Counted from the first letter of the stretch, positions 27,275 to 36,298 are shown. The stretch is 64,000 bases of DNA from Nocardia blacklockiae (GCF_015477355.1 NZ_JADLRJ010000008.1:1-64000), one strand, 5' to 3'. Numbers and translations: made by a program. The notes: generated by a model from the sequence alone, not told the origin.

Positions 27275-27373
27275 GCAATGAAGCCGCCGAGGTCGCGACG
27301 GACCCGCCCAGGCTGCAATGACTCCGCCGGGGCCGCAACGTACCCGCCCGGCCGCAATGAAACCGCCAGTGTT
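27275..27373. repeat. 20-bp tandem repeat, five degenerate copies
   Basis: Units of the form GCAATGAnnCCGCCnGGnCC start at 27275, 27295, 27315, 27335 and 27354 (periods 20, 20, 20, 19). The array fills the start of the 372-bp gap between sbcC and the EF-hand gene. No CDS is visible in the gap. The array could reflect slippage, a minisatellite-type repeat or regulatory sites. Confidence 0.6.
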
Positions 27374-27621
27374 CCCATCGGGTATGTCGCCGGCCGATTG
27401 TCGTGCTGCTCACCAGCTTGTTTGCTGCTGAGGGGTGCTCTGGTGTCCCAGGGAAGTGGCGATTTCTTGGGCTGGGCCGCAGGGTGCCGGACCGGGTGGC
27501 GGGGCGCGTGTTGCGAACGGGCAACGGATGTCGGCTGGACCCCGCCGGCGGGTTGCCGGAAGTTAGCATGGTTGCTGGTCGGCCCTTTCAGCGAGCGGAT
27601 AGCGACAACGAAGGGAATCAA

Positions 27622-28047
27622 ATGACCAGTACTGCCAGCGCTTTCGACGCCTTCTCGATATTCGATACCGACGGTGACGGGCTGGTGTCCGCCGGTGACA
27701 TCGCACGAACGGTCCGGGCGGCCGGGTTGTCGATTAGCGATGCCGACGCGGCCGCGTTCGTGGGTGCCGCCGACACCGATAACGACGCCCTGATCTCCGA
27801 GGCCGAGTTCGACGCGGTCCGGGCGCGCGGCGTGTCCGTGGCGTCCACCCCGGTCGAGGAGACCTTCCGCGCGTTCGACCGTGACGGCAGCGGCTTCGTG
27901 TCCCGCGACGAGATGCGGAACTTGGCGATCCATTTCGGGTATCCCGCCGACGACGCCGCCGAGCTGATGGCGGCAGCCGACGCCGACGGCGACGGGAAGC
28001 TCTCACCCGCGGAGTTCGCCGAGCTGATGAAGGCCTTGGGCCGCTGA
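27622..28047 (+). CDS. EF-hand calcium-binding protein (calmodulin-like)
   Basis: 141 residues from ATG 27622 (AAGGGAA seven to eight bases upstream). Four EF-hand loops are visible in two pairs: FDTDGDGLVSAGDI, ADTDNDALISEAEF, FDRDGSGFVSRDEM and ADADGDGKLSPAEF. Loops 1, 3 and 4 have the canonical D-x-D-x-D/S-G pattern; loop 2 has N-D-A instead of the usual D-G. This is the layout of calerythrin/CabD-type actinobacterial EF-hand proteins, thought to buffer or sense cytosolic calcium. The next gene, 53 bp downstream on the same strand, is a BldC-like regulator. Confidence 0.9.
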   Translation: MTSTASAFDAFSIFDTDGDGLVSAGDIARTVRAAGLSISDADAAAFVGAADTDNDALISEAEFDAVRARGVSVASTPVEETFRAFDRDGSGFVSRDEMRNLAIHFGYPADDAAELMAAADADGDGKLSPAEFAELMKALGR

Positions 28048-28100
28048 CCCTCTTCTCGTTTCCCTGTACGCGCTTCAGCGAATACGACAGGAGCGAAACC

Positions 28101-28388
28101 GTGCAAACTGTGTCCGATACCGCCGTGCGCAACGTCAACGCGGTCGTCACCACCGCCACCGCACTCACCGCACCCACCACCGAGCGCCCCGCGAGACCGC
28201 CGAACGAAGTCGTGTTCCTCACCGTCGCCGAGGCCGCGACCGTCATGCGGGTCACCAACATGACGGTCTACCGCCTGGTGCACTCCGGCCACCTCCCGGC
28301 GATCAGGGTCGGCCGCTCCTTCCGCATCCCGGAACAAGCCGTCCACGACTACCTGCGGGAGTCATTTATCGGCGTCGAGTCGACCTGA
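28101..28388 (+). CDS. BldC/excisionase-type helix-turn-helix protein (Rv0500A-like)
   Basis: 95 residues from GTG 28101 (AGGAGCG upstream). The ~40 N-terminal residues are Thr/Ala-rich; the MerR/excisionase-type winged HTH follows: VFLTVAEAATVMRVTNMTVY, RLVHSGHLPAIRVGRSFRIP, EQAVHDYLRE. It closely resembles the small DNA-binding protein encoded by Rv0500A in mycobacteria and its BldC-class relatives. It probably binds DNA as a short cooperative array. It lies next to the EF-hand gene with a convergent hairpin terminator 10 bp after its stop. Confidence 0.8.
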   Translation: MQTVSDTAVRNVNAVVTTATALTAPTTERPARPPNEVVFLTVAEAATVMRVTNMTVYRLVHSGHLPAIRVGRSFRIPEQAVHDYLRESFIGVEST

Positions 28389-28397
28389 CATCGTCGC

Positions 28398-28425
28398 CCC
28401 GGGCCCGGCACCGGCCGGGCCCGGG
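28398..28425. terminator. Strong bidirectional hairpin terminator
   Basis: CCCGGGCCCGGC (28398-28409), loop ACCG, then GCCGGGCCCGGG (28414-28425): a perfect 12-bp GC stem between the convergent BldC-like gene (stop 28388) and ogt (stop 28483). Confidence 0.75.
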
Positions 28426-28482
28426 TGCGCAGGTCCTCCTCGCGGCGAGTTCGAGATCGGCTGGCGCGCAGCGGATCACGGG

Positions 28483-28989
28483 TTAGCTGTGGGCCGCTTC
28501 GTGGTCGAGTAGCCAGCGCTTGGCGGGGAGGCCCCAGCGGAAGCCGCCGAGGGATCCGTCGGTGCGCAGGATGCGGTGGCAGGGGACGAAGAGGGCGGCG
28601 GCGTTGCGGGCGCAGGCGTTGGCGGCCGCGCGGATCGCTTCGGGGCGGCCGGAGCGGTCGGCGAAGGCGGTGTAGGTCACCGGGTTTCCGGCGGGGATCT
28701 TGCGCAGCACCTCCCAGGCGTGGACGAGGAACGGGCCGGAGAGTTGCCGGACGGTGATGTCGTCGATCGCGAGAACCGCGCCCGCGTGGTACTTCTCGAC
28801 GGCATCGGTGACCGAGCCGAGGGAGTGCCGCGCCCGCAGCTCGCCGGGGCGTAGTCGCGGATGGATCAGCGCGCGTAGCTCCTCGGCGTCGGCGGTCCAG
28901 CCGGAGGCGAGTACGGCCCCGTCGGTATCGACCAGCGCCGTGAACGGCCCGATCGGCGTCGAGGACGTCGCGTAGTCGGCGATTCTCAC
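28483..28989 (-). CDS. ogt: Methylated-DNA-protein-cysteine S-methyltransferase
   Basis: 168 residues from GTG 28989, whose GTGA overlaps the stop of the upstream ada-alkA gene. The active-site block AALFVPCHRILRTDGSLGGF holds the acceptor Cys in P-C-H-R; upstream are VLRKIPAGNPVTYTAFADRS and AIRAAANACARN, the helix and Asn hinge of the family. It removes O6-alkyl groups from guanine by suicidal transfer to the Cys. The pairing with Ada-AlkA matches Rv1317c-Rv1316c. Confidence 0.92.
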   Translation of the reverse strand: MRIADYATSSTPIGPFTALVDTDGAVLASGWTADAEELRALIHPRLRPGELRARHSLGSVTDAVEKYHAGAVLAIDDITVRQLSGPFLVHAWEVLRKIPAGNPVTYTAFADRSGRPEAIRAAANACARNAAALFVPCHRILRTDGSLGGFRWGLPAKRWLLDHEAAHS

Positions 28990-30491
28990 TGCCGCACACT
29001 CACTTTCGCGGAGCCGTTGGCGGCGAGCGCCGGCATGGTGCGCTCGGCCAGCGCGCGCTTCCACAGATGCATGGACAGGTACGACCGCCACGGCGCCCAC
29101 CGCGCCGTCTCGGCCAGATCGATGCCGAACAGCGCCGCCCCCTGCCGCACCACCAGGTCGGTATGCAGCAGGATGTCGGGATCGGCGAGCAGCCGCATGG
29201 TGACGTAGTCGGCGGTCCACGGGCCGACGCCGTCCAGCGCCAGCAGATCCCGGCGCACGTCCCCGGCGGTGCGACCGGCGTGCAGCGACAACTCGCCCGA
29301 CGCCAGCGCCCGCGCCGCCGACAGAATCGACGCCGTGCGCCGCGCCGGCCCGGTGAGCACCTCGGCGCCGCGCTCGGCGATGGTCTCCGCGGTCGGGAAC
29401 AGCCGCGGCACCGGCCCGTTGGCGTTGTCGCCCAACGCTTCCACCAGCCGCGCGGTGTGGGTGGCCGCCGCCGACACCGAGATCTGCTGCCCGATCATGG
29501 TGCGCAGCAACAGTTCCGGGCCGTCCAGACACCCCGGCACCCGGATGCCGGGCGTGACCGTCGTGGTGCCGCCGCGGAAACCGGCCGTCAGCGACTCGTC
29601 GATGCCGATCGGGTCGGCGTCGAGATCGAGCAGGTGCCGCAGCCGCGCCACCGTCGGCGCCAGATCCCGCATGTCGTGCAGCGCCAGCCCCGCGCGCACG
29701 TGCCCGGGCTGCACGCTCAGCCGCACCGTCGCGTGACCGTGCGGGGTGCGCAGGCTCCGGGTGTAGGTGCCGTCCTCCCACAGTTCGAGGCCCGGCACCG
29801 CGTGCGAGGACAGGAACCACTCCAGCCAGGACCGGTCCAGCGGTTCGCGGTACGGCAACCGCAGCGTGAGCATGCCGTTGGTGGCGGGCAGGGTGTCGCC
29901 GCGCAGCCGCCGCGCCTCCTCGCGCAGCGTCGTCGGGCTCACCGCGAACACCTCGCGCACGGTGTCGTTGAACTGCCGGATGCTGGCGAACCCGGCCGCG
30001 AAGGCGATGTCGGACATCGGCATTCGGGTGGTCTGGATCAGCAGCCGGGCGGTGTGCGCGCGGTGGGCGCGGGCCAGCGCGAGCGGCCCGGCCCCGAGTT
30101 CGGCGGTGAGCACCCGGGTCAGCTGCCGCTGCGAATACCCGAGCGCCCCCGCGAGCGCCGGGACCCCGCCGCGCTCGATCGTCCCGTCGGCGATCAGCCG
30201 CATCGCCCGCGCGGCCAGGTCGGCGCGGGTGTTCCAGAGCGGCGACCCGGGGGCGGCGTCGGGCAGGCAGCGGCGGCAGGCCCGGAACCCCGACTGCTGC
30301 GCGGCCGCGGCCGTGGGTAGGAACGTGACATTGGTGCGCTTCGGAGTGATAGCGGGACACGATGGCCGGCAATAGATTCCGGTCGTCCGCACCGCGGTGA
30401 CGAACTGGCCGTCGAACCGGGCGTCACGGGTCGCCACGGCACGATAACAGCGCTCGAAATCCAGACCGTTCGCACTCACGCAGTCCACCAT
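28986..30491 (-). CDS. AdaA-AlkA fusion: alkylation-response regulator and DNA glycosylase
   Basis: 501 residues. Domains in order: the Ada zinc domain (RTTGIYCRPSCPAITPKRTN, later FRACRRCLPD) with four cysteines, one of which accepts methyl from phosphotriesters; an AraC-type HTH (PALAGALGYSQRQLTRVLTA, SDIAFAAGFASIRQFNDTVR); and AlkA glycosylase domains with the helix-hairpin-helix LLALDGVGPWTADYVTMRLL and catalytic Asp in ILLHTDLVV. Fusion of regulator and 3-methyladenine glycosylase is typical of mycobacteria (Rv1317c). It is translationally coupled to ogt downstream. Expression is presumably induced by its own methylation. Confidence 0.92.
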   Translation of the reverse strand: MVDCVSANGLDFERCYRAVATRDARFDGQFVTAVRTTGIYCRPSCPAITPKRTNVTFLPTAAAAQQSGFRACRRCLPDAAPGSPLWNTRADLAARAMRLIADGTIERGGVPALAGALGYSQRQLTRVLTAELGAGPLALARAHRAHTARLLIQTTRMPMSDIAFAAGFASIRQFNDTVREVFAVSPTTLREEARRLRGDTLPATNGMLTLRLPYREPLDRSWLEWFLSSHAVPGLELWEDGTYTRSLRTPHGHATVRLSVQPGHVRAGLALHDMRDLAPTVARLRHLLDLDADPIGIDESLTAGFRGGTTTVTPGIRVPGCLDGPELLLRTMIGQQISVSAAATHTARLVEALGDNANGPVPRLFPTAETIAERGAEVLTGPARRTASILSAARALASGELSLHAGRTAGDVRRDLLALDGVGPWTADYVTMRLLADPDILLHTDLVVRQGAALFGIDLAETARWAPWRSYLSMHLWKRALAERTMPALAANGSAKVSVRQ

Positions 30492-30618
30492 GTCAGTCCG
30501 AGCCGATCCGCGCTAGCGGAAATCTGCCACCTTCCCCCACGGCTCGAATGTTGCATCGTGATGCCTTGCTGCTATGACCGCGTTTGTGGTCCGTGCGCTG
30601 GGCGAATCGCTCGGACCC

Positions 30619-30843
30619 TCAGCAGCATCGGGTGCCCGGATTGCGGGCCGCCGCGTCGTGCCGTTCGCGCCAGTACTCCCGCTCGCTCGGCACCGGCCGG
30701 TCGGGATGCTTGCGCCGCAGGTGCTCCACGTACCGCGCGTAGTCCTCGCCGCCGAGCACCGAGTTCATATATCGCGCGACGGCGCGCACGCCCCGCAGGA
30801 CGGCCCGCACCGGGCCGTCCTGCGAGGCGTCGGCCGCGGTCAT
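30619..30843 (-). CDS. YbdD/YjiX-family small protein
   Basis: 74 residues from ATG 30843, overlapping the cstA stop by 4 bp. RAVARYMNSVLGGEDYARYV and EHLRRKHPDRPVPSEREYWR are the family hallmark (Y-x-H/E-x-x-x-x-H-P, ending E-Y/F-W-R). These proteins are invariably encoded after CstA-type transporters and are thought to assist them; the mechanism is not established. This example ends with a Cys-Cys pair. Confidence 0.9.
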   Translation of the reverse strand: MTAADASQDGPVRAVLRGVRAVARYMNSVLGGEDYARYVEHLRRKHPDRPVPSEREYWRERHDAAARNPGTRCC

Positions 30844-33116
30844 TGCGTCGCCGGCACGGGAACCTTGCCGTTCTTCGCGTGCTCCGCCCATTCCCGCTGG
30901 ATCTCCTTCTCGGCCTTGCTGGTGAGAAAGCCGCTGGGCCCGAAAATGTTCGACGGCGTCTCCGGCGACTCGGTGGTCGGCCCGCCGCCCTTGCGCAGCG
31001 CCCGGACGCACACGAGCAGGCCGACGACCGCCACGATCAGCACCAGCACCGCGAAGATGATCGACAGCGTGCCCTGGATGAAGGTGTTGCGCACCACCTT
31101 GTCCATGTCCGCCATGCTCTTGGCCGGCGCCACGATCTTGCCCGCCTCCCGGGCGTCGCTGTAGATGCTGTGCTGCTTCCAGTAGCCGATGTTCTTGTCG
31201 GCGGAGAAGATCTTCTGCCAGGACGCGGTCATGGTGACGATGAGGTCCCAGATCAGCGGCAGCGCCGGAATCCAGGCCCACTTGACCAGGCCCTTCTTCA
31301 TCACGATGACGAGCACGACGGTCAGCGCGACCGCGGCCAGCAGCTGGTTGGCGATGCCGAACAGCGGATACAGCGTGTAGATGCCCCCGAGCGGGTCGGT
31401 CACGCCCATCAGCAGCACCGAACCCCACGCGGCGACCACCACGAACGAGCACAGGAACACACCGGGCCACCAGGACGGATTCTTGAACTTCGCGGCGGGA
31501 CCGCCGAAGTTGCCGAGGGTGTCCGACAGCATGAACCGCGCGACACGGGTGCCGGCGTCGATCGTGGTGAGGATGAACAGCGCCTCGAACATGATCGCGA
31601 AGTGGTACCAGAACGACTTGAGCCCGGTGCCGCCGATGAACTTGTGCATCACCTCGGCCATCCCGACGGCCAGCGTCGGCGCGCCGCCGGTGCGGGACAC
31701 GATGCTCTCCTCGCCCACGTCCTTCGCCGCCTGGCTCAGCTCGCCCGCGGTGATCGGATCGCCGCCGAGGCCGAGGCCGTTGGTGTAGGTCGCCGCCTTC
31801 TCGGCGGTGCCGCCGGTGACGCCCGCGCCCGCGTTCATGGCGAAGTACAGGTGCTGGTCGAGAATGCTGGCGGCGATGATCGCCATCACCGCGACGAACG
31901 ACTCCATCAGCATGCCGCCGTAGCCGATCATCCGCGCCTGCGACTGCTTCTCCAGCAGCTTCGGCGTGGTGCCCGAGGACACCAGCGAGTGGAATCCGGA
32001 CAGCGCGCCGCACGCGATGGTGATGAACAGGAACGGGAACAGGCTGCCCGCGAACGACGGTCCGCTGCTGTTGCCCGCGAACTGCGACACCGCCGGGGCC
32101 TTCAGCACCGGCATGGTGATCACGACGCCGACCGCGAGCAGCACGATGGTGCCGACCTTCATGAACGTCGACAGGTAGTCGCGCGGGGCGAGCAGCAGCC
32201 ACACCGGCAGCACCGAGGCGATGAAGCCGTAGACGATCAGCAGCCACGCGATGGTCGTACCGGACAACGTGAACAGGTCACGCCCCCAGCCGGATTCGGA
32301 GACCCAGCGCCCCGAGATGATGGCGAGCAGCAGCAACGCGAAGCCGACGATCGAGATCTCGCCGACCTTGCCGGGCCGCACGTAGCGCAGGTACAGACCC
32401 ATCAGCACGGCGATCGGAATGGTCATCGAAATGGAGAACACACCCCACGGGCTGCCGCCGTGCAGCTGCCCGTCCGCGCCCTTGGTCGCGGCCAGTGCGT
32501 TCACCACGACGATGCCCAGCACCGCGAGCAGGATCACCATGATGACCAGCACCGCGATCAGCGCCGCCGCGCCGCCGACCACGCCGAGTTCGTCGCGCGC
32601 CATCTGCCCGAGGCTGCGCCCGCGCCGCTTGGTCGAGGCCCACAGCACCAGGTAGTCCTGCACCGCGCCGGCCAGCACCACGCCGACCACGATCCACAGC
32701 GTGCCCGGCAGATAACCCATCTGCGCGGCGAGCACCGGGCCGACCAGCGGTCCGGCGCCGGCGATGGCGGCGAAGTGGTGGCCGAACAGGACCCGCCGGT
32801 CCATCGGCATGTAGTCCTTGCCGTTCTCCATCTCCTCGGCGGGAGTGGCGACCCGGTCGTCGGGCTTGGTGATCTTCCATTCGATCAGCCGTGCGTAGAA
32901 CTGGTAGGCGATGATGTAGGTACACACCGCCGCGATCACGATCCAGACGGCGTTGACGTTCTCGCCGCGCGCGATGCCGAGGACAGCCCAGGCGGCGGCA
33001 CCCAGGACGGCGATCGCGAGGAAAATACCCTTCTTCGCGGGCGTGATCGGGGAACGGTCCACGACTCCCACGGGAGGTAGGTCGGGGTCTGTTCGGAGGG
33101 CTTCGATGGTCGCCAT
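30840..33116 (-). CDS. cstA: CstA-type peptide/pyruvate transporter
   Basis: 758 residues from ATG 33116. About 16-18 membrane segments are spread over the protein. Family blocks: DRRVLFGHHFAAIAGAGPLV, GPVLAAQMGYLPGTLWIVVG, CGALSGFHSLVSSGTTPKLL and LFILTTIDAGTRVARFMLSD. CstA proteins are inner-membrane carriers induced by carbon starvation that import peptides or pyruvate. The start at MATIEALRTDPD is favoured over an upstream GTG because it begins a normal charged N-terminus. It is coupled to the YbdD-like gene. Confidence 0.93.
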   Translation of the reverse strand: MATIEALRTDPDLPPVGVVDRSPITPAKKGIFLAIAVLGAAAWAVLGIARGENVNAVWIVIAAVCTYIIAYQFYARLIEWKITKPDDRVATPAEEMENGKDYMPMDRRVLFGHHFAAIAGAGPLVGPVLAAQMGYLPGTLWIVVGVVLAGAVQDYLVLWASTKRRGRSLGQMARDELGVVGGAAALIAVLVIMVILLAVLGIVVVNALAATKGADGQLHGGSPWGVFSISMTIPIAVLMGLYLRYVRPGKVGEISIVGFALLLLAIISGRWVSESGWGRDLFTLSGTTIAWLLIVYGFIASVLPVWLLLAPRDYLSTFMKVGTIVLLAVGVVITMPVLKAPAVSQFAGNSSGPSFAGSLFPFLFITIACGALSGFHSLVSSGTTPKLLEKQSQARMIGYGGMLMESFVAVMAIIAASILDQHLYFAMNAGAGVTGGTAEKAATYTNGLGLGGDPITAGELSQAAKDVGEESIVSRTGGAPTLAVGMAEVMHKFIGGTGLKSFWYHFAIMFEALFILTTIDAGTRVARFMLSDTLGNFGGPAAKFKNPSWWPGVFLCSFVVVAAWGSVLLMGVTDPLGGIYTLYPLFGIANQLLAAVALTVVLVIVMKKGLVKWAWIPALPLIWDLIVTMTASWQKIFSADKNIGYWKQHSIYSDAREAGKIVAPAKSMADMDKVVRNTFIQGTLSIIFAVLVLIVAVVGLLVCVRALRKGGGPTTESPETPSNIFGPSGFLTSKAEKEIQREWAEHAKNGKVPVPATQ

Positions 33117-33644
33117 GCGAGCTACTCTCCCGTGCTTTTTCACTGGTCTTGCGGAAACGGACACAACGTAGCCGAACCGAGGCGCGTCCGAGCTCGACTT
33201 AAGAAACTCCGAACATTGGACTCGGTACGTTCGTGTATCCGACAGTATGCTCCCACGCCGATCTCACATACTGCACGGTCGATTCTCGCCTACTGAGATG
33301 CGGCGAATGCGTGGCGATCGGGCCGCGGACCGGTCGGCGGCGTCCCGCGAGAGTGGCCGTGAGCAGTGGCGAATCGACCGCGAACCCCTGCGGGCGCGCG
33401 TGTGTCCGCAGTCCGGGCGCGGCGTGGATTCGTGTGCCGGCAGGGCTGGTCGGCGGTTTATCGCCACAGTGTCGGCCCCCGCTGACGCGCCGCCGACCTC
33501 ACCCCGCCGGTGACATCAGGCAGGGCGCCCGGTGACCACCACCCTGGGAACATCGTGACCGCCATGCCGGGCAACCTGGTGACCACTCTGCCGGGCACCC
33601 GGTCACCACCACGCCGGGCTCTTGGTGACCACCATGCCGGGCGT
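33117..33644. other. 528-bp gap upstream of cstA
   Basis: No convincing gene. The cstA promoter should lie in 33117-33300. The far end, 33508-33650, carries degenerate tandem repeats (separate entry). Confidence 0.4.
33508..33644. repeat. Degenerate ~24-bp tandem repeat, about six copies
   Basis: Units related to GGTGACCACCATGCCGGGC recur about every 22-24 bp, beginning near 33508, 33531, 33555, 33578, 33600 and 33624; the last runs just into the 3' end of the TPR gene. One copy has GGTCACC in place of GGTGACC. Possibly a minisatellite or MIRU-like element between cstA and the TPR gene. Confidence 0.55.
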
Positions 33645-35198
33645 TCAGCCCCGGCTCGGCGGCGTCCCGGCGGCCTCGGCCTGCAACGTCGCCCGGTGGG
33701 CGAGGGCGAGATGTTCGCGGGTCTTCACCGTGTCGGGGTGGTCGGGGCCCAGGACGCGCTCGCGGTCGGCGAGGGTGCGGGTGAACTCGTCCACCGCGTC
33801 GGCGTACCGGTCCGCCTCGAAGTAGGAGCACGCCAGGTTGCTGCGCGCGAGGATGGTCAGCGGATGGGCGTCGCCGAGCAGGCGCTGCCGGTCCTCGAGG
33901 ACGCGGCGGTAGAGCTCGATCGCCTCCGACCGCCGACCGAGCCGCTCGTAGGCCAGCGCCAGGTTGCCCCGCGCCCGCAGCGTCGCCGGATGTTCTTCGC
34001 CCAGTGCGTTTTCCGCCGTGGCGACCGCTTGCTCGGCGAGTTCGGCGGCCTCGGTGAACCGGCCCGCCTCCAGATGGTCGTCGGCCACCGCCGCCAGCGA
34101 ATCGATCGTCTCCGGATGCTCGGCGCCCAGCGTGCGCTCGCGCACGCTGAGGCTGTGCCGATTCAGCTCGGCGGCCTCCTCGATGCGACCGGCTTCCCGC
34201 AGCGCGAGCGCCAGGCTGTCGTAGGTGGCCAGGGTGTCCGGATCCTCCGCGCCGAGAACGCGTTCGGAGTCCGCGAGGGTGCGCTTGTACAGCGCGATCG
34301 CCTCGGGCAACCGGTCCGCGCGGCGATAGGCCATGGCCAGATTGTGCCGCGCGGCAAGGGTATTGCGGTGATCGAACCCGAACACCCGCTCGCTGTCGGT
34401 GAGGGTGCGCTCGTACAGGTCGATCGCCTCGTGCAGGCGGCCCACCCGGCGGTAGCCGCGCGCCAGCTTGGTGCGGAAGTTGAGGGTGTCGACATCGTCG
34501 GGGCCCAGCATGCTCTCGCCGTCGGCGAGCACCCGCTCGTAGAGATCGTTGGAGTCGGCCACCCGCCCGGCGTCGTAGTACGCGCGGGCGAGATCGCCTG
34601 CGGCGACCAGGGTGTCGCGATGCGACGGCCCGTGCGCGCGCTCCCGGTCGGCGACGATGCGCTCGTGCAGGGCGATGATCTCGGCGTGCCGGCCGCTGAG
34701 GGCGTCCGCATGCGTCGTGTCGACCGCTCCCTGATGCTCGATGGTTGCCGTCGATTCGCCCGAAGTCTCTTGGGCGCCAGCGGTTTCGGTGGACGCGGCA
34801 GGTTCGGCCTGCGGCATGGGCCGGGTGGGCGCGTCGTCGACCAGCGCCGCCACCTCGGCGTCCGGTCCGCCGGCCGCTTCGCGGTGCCGCACCGGTGCCG
34901 CCGCACCCGCGGGAGCGAGGGTGAGTTTCACTGTGTGCGTGGTGATCCCGCCCGGCAGCGGGGTGTGCGCGCCGACCACCCAGAAACGGGGTTCGCGGTC
35001 CTCGCTGTCGGTGTCGATCAGCAGTTGACACGTCAGGTCGATTGCCGTGGGCTCGAATTCGACGGTCTCGCGCCGGCCGGACTCCGCGGGCCGCGGCGTC
35101 CGGTCGAGCAGTCGCACCGAACCCAACTGCGCCGACAGGGCGGCCACGACATCGGTGAGCGGCAGAACGCCGTGCAGTCCTTTCCCGCTGTCCAGCAT
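33645..35198 (-). CDS. Trypco2-TPR fusion protein
   Basis: 517 residues from ATG 35198 (GAGGGG upstream). Residues ~10-105 ([20 protein letters not shown], then [16 protein letters not shown] and [10 protein letters not shown]) fit the trypsin-co-occurring domain Trypco2: helix, beta strands, FWVV and a final T-H-x-V-x-L-x-L strand. An acidic/Thr linker follows. Residues ~190-510 are about eight tetratricopeptide units of 42 residues of the kinesin-light-chain type (e.g. [20 protein letters not shown]). No protease domain is fused. Trypco domains typically occur with effector or protease genes in conflict systems. It lies 228 bp downstream of the roadblock cluster on the same strand. Confidence 0.6.
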   Translation of the reverse strand: MLDSGKGLHGVLPLTDVVAALSAQLGSVRLLDRTPRPAESGRRETVEFEPTAIDLTCQLLIDTDSEDREPRFWVVGAHTPLPGGITTHTVKLTLAPAGAAAPVRHREAAGGPDAEVAALVDDAPTRPMPQAEPAASTETAGAQETSGESTATIEHQGAVDTTHADALSGRHAEIIALHERIVADRERAHGPSHRDTLVAAGDLARAYYDAGRVADSNDLYERVLADGESMLGPDDVDTLNFRTKLARGYRRVGRLHEAIDLYERTLTDSERVFGFDHRNTLAARHNLAMAYRRADRLPEAIALYKRTLADSERVLGAEDPDTLATYDSLALALREAGRIEEAAELNRHSLSVRERTLGAEHPETIDSLAAVADDHLEAGRFTEAAELAEQAVATAENALGEEHPATLRARGNLALAYERLGRRSEAIELYRRVLEDRQRLLGDAHPLTILARSNLACSYFEADRYADAVDEFTRTLADRERVLGPDHPDTVKTREHLALAHRATLQAEAAGTPPSRG

Positions 35199-35426
35199 GG
35201 TGATTCCCCTCGAGAGCGCGAACCTACCACCGCCGCGAGGTGGCTTCCTCCGTCGATCGTACGGGTTCGTGCCGGATGTCCCCCGGGGCGGTGGCGGGCC
35301 TGGCATCGGAGGGGCAGCGTTCGGGCAGCAAGCCGTGAAACGCGCTGCCCCGCAACGGGCGTGCGGGTGCCCGGCCTCGAAACACACTGTCGGGAACCGG
35401 AAGCCGGGCAGCGGCCGACGGGCGGC

Positions 35427-35798
35427 TCAGACCTCCAGGTGCTCTTCGATGGTCTTGAGGCGGTGCCGCGCCATCGCGAGATTCGCTCTGCCCCGGTCCA
35501 GCGCCAGATAGAGGAACAGGCCCTTGGACTTGCGCCCGGTCATCGGCCGGATGATGTGGTACTGGCTGGACAGCGAGATGAGGATGTCCTCGATCTCCTC
35601 GTTGAGTTCGAGTTGCTCGATGGTGCGCATCTTGGCGCGCACCACCTCGGTGTTGCCGGCCGCGGCGATCTGCAGGTCCAGGTTCTTGGAGCTGCCGAGC
35701 ATGCCGAGCGGCATGCCGCTGTTGTAGTCGACGACCGCGGCGCCGACTGCGCCGTCGATCGCCATCATGTCCTTCAGCGCGAGATCCAGATTGGACAT
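35427..35798 (-). CDS. Roadblock/LC7-like protein A
   Basis: 123 residues from ATG 35798. Two helices and a five-strand sheet pattern are visible: LDLALKDMMAIDGAVGAAVV, MPLGMLGSS, NTEVVRAKMRTIEQLELNEE, IEDILISLSSQYHIIRPMTG and LFLYLALDRGRANLAMARHR. The N-T-E-V-V-R-A and N-L-A-M-A-R motifs recur in protein C of the same cluster, so the two are paralogues. Roadblock proteins dimerise and usually regulate small GTPases (MglB, conservons), but no GTPase gene is here. Last gene of the minus-strand arm of the cassette. Confidence 0.75.
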   Translation of the reverse strand: MSNLDLALKDMMAIDGAVGAAVVDYNSGMPLGMLGSSKNLDLQIAAAGNTEVVRAKMRTIEQLELNEEIEDILISLSSQYHIIRPMTGRKSKGLFLYLALDRGRANLAMARHRLKTIEEHLEV

Positions 35799-35809
35799 GT
35801 TCGTTCCTT

Positions 35810-36298
35810 TCAATCGGTGTTGAGCGCCTCGTGTTTTCCGAGGTCTTTCGTTGCCGCCGCCAGATGGTCGGCGATCGCACGGGCCACCGGCCGCGACTCC
35901 AGATGGAGCCGGCCGACGTTCACCTCGGGGCCGGCCAGCACCGTCAGCGCGGTCCAGCTCGCCGCGTAGATCACCACGTAGCCGCTGGTGCCGTGCACCA
36001 CCACCTCGCGGAACCCGCCGCCGTGCGCGGTGGTGACCATCCGGTAGGACAGGGCCAGCTGCGAGGCCGCCAGCGCGGCCATCCCGCTGGGCTCGATATC
36101 CGCGGGCAGCGCGTGCGCGATGAGCATCCCGTCGCCCGAGGCCACCAGCGCGCCCGTGAGTCGAGGCACGCGCTCGCACAGCCCTTTCAACTCGGCCAGC
36201 ACCAGCGTGTTCGGTTCGGGGCCGGACATCCCCTTGGTCATCCCCACCTTGGTAAACCTTCCCATCACATTGCCGAGCAGCTTTTTCCGCACGGTCAC
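35810..36298 (-). CDS. Roadblock/LC7 protein B (MglB-like)
   Basis: 162 residues from GTG 36298; GTGA overlaps the stop of the DUF4388-like gene and GGAGGAG lies eight bases upstream. A basic N-terminal segment (MTVRKKLLGNVMGRFTKVGM) precedes a clear roadblock domain: LKGLCERVPRLTGALVASGD, GMAALAASQLALSYRMVTTA, REVVVHGTSGYVVIYAAS and LTVLAGPEVNVGRLHLESRP. It is the copy most like MglB and conservon roadblock proteins. In those systems it pairs with a Ras-like GTPase, absent here. Coupled to the neighbours on both sides. Confidence 0.8.
   Translation of the reverse strand: MTVRKKLLGNVMGRFTKVGMTKGMSGPEPNTLVLAELKGLCERVPRLTGALVASGDGMLIAHALPADIEPSGMAALAASQLALSYRMVTTAHGGGFREVVVHGTSGYVVIYAASWTALTVLAGPEVNVGRLHLESRPVARAIADHLAAATKDLGKHEALNTD

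Noticed and set aside
24919-27281. Long open frames on the minus strand (594 aa, 24919-26703) and in another plus frame (653 aa, 25320-27281) across sbcC
   Set aside because: They are Arg/Gly/Pro-rich shadows of sbcC in GC-rich DNA; the SbcC frame carries the Walker, hook and signature motifs.
30558-33080. 840-aa plus-strand frame across cstA
   Set aside because: His/Arg/Gln-rich antisense shadow of the cstA/YbdD genes; no domain or start signal.
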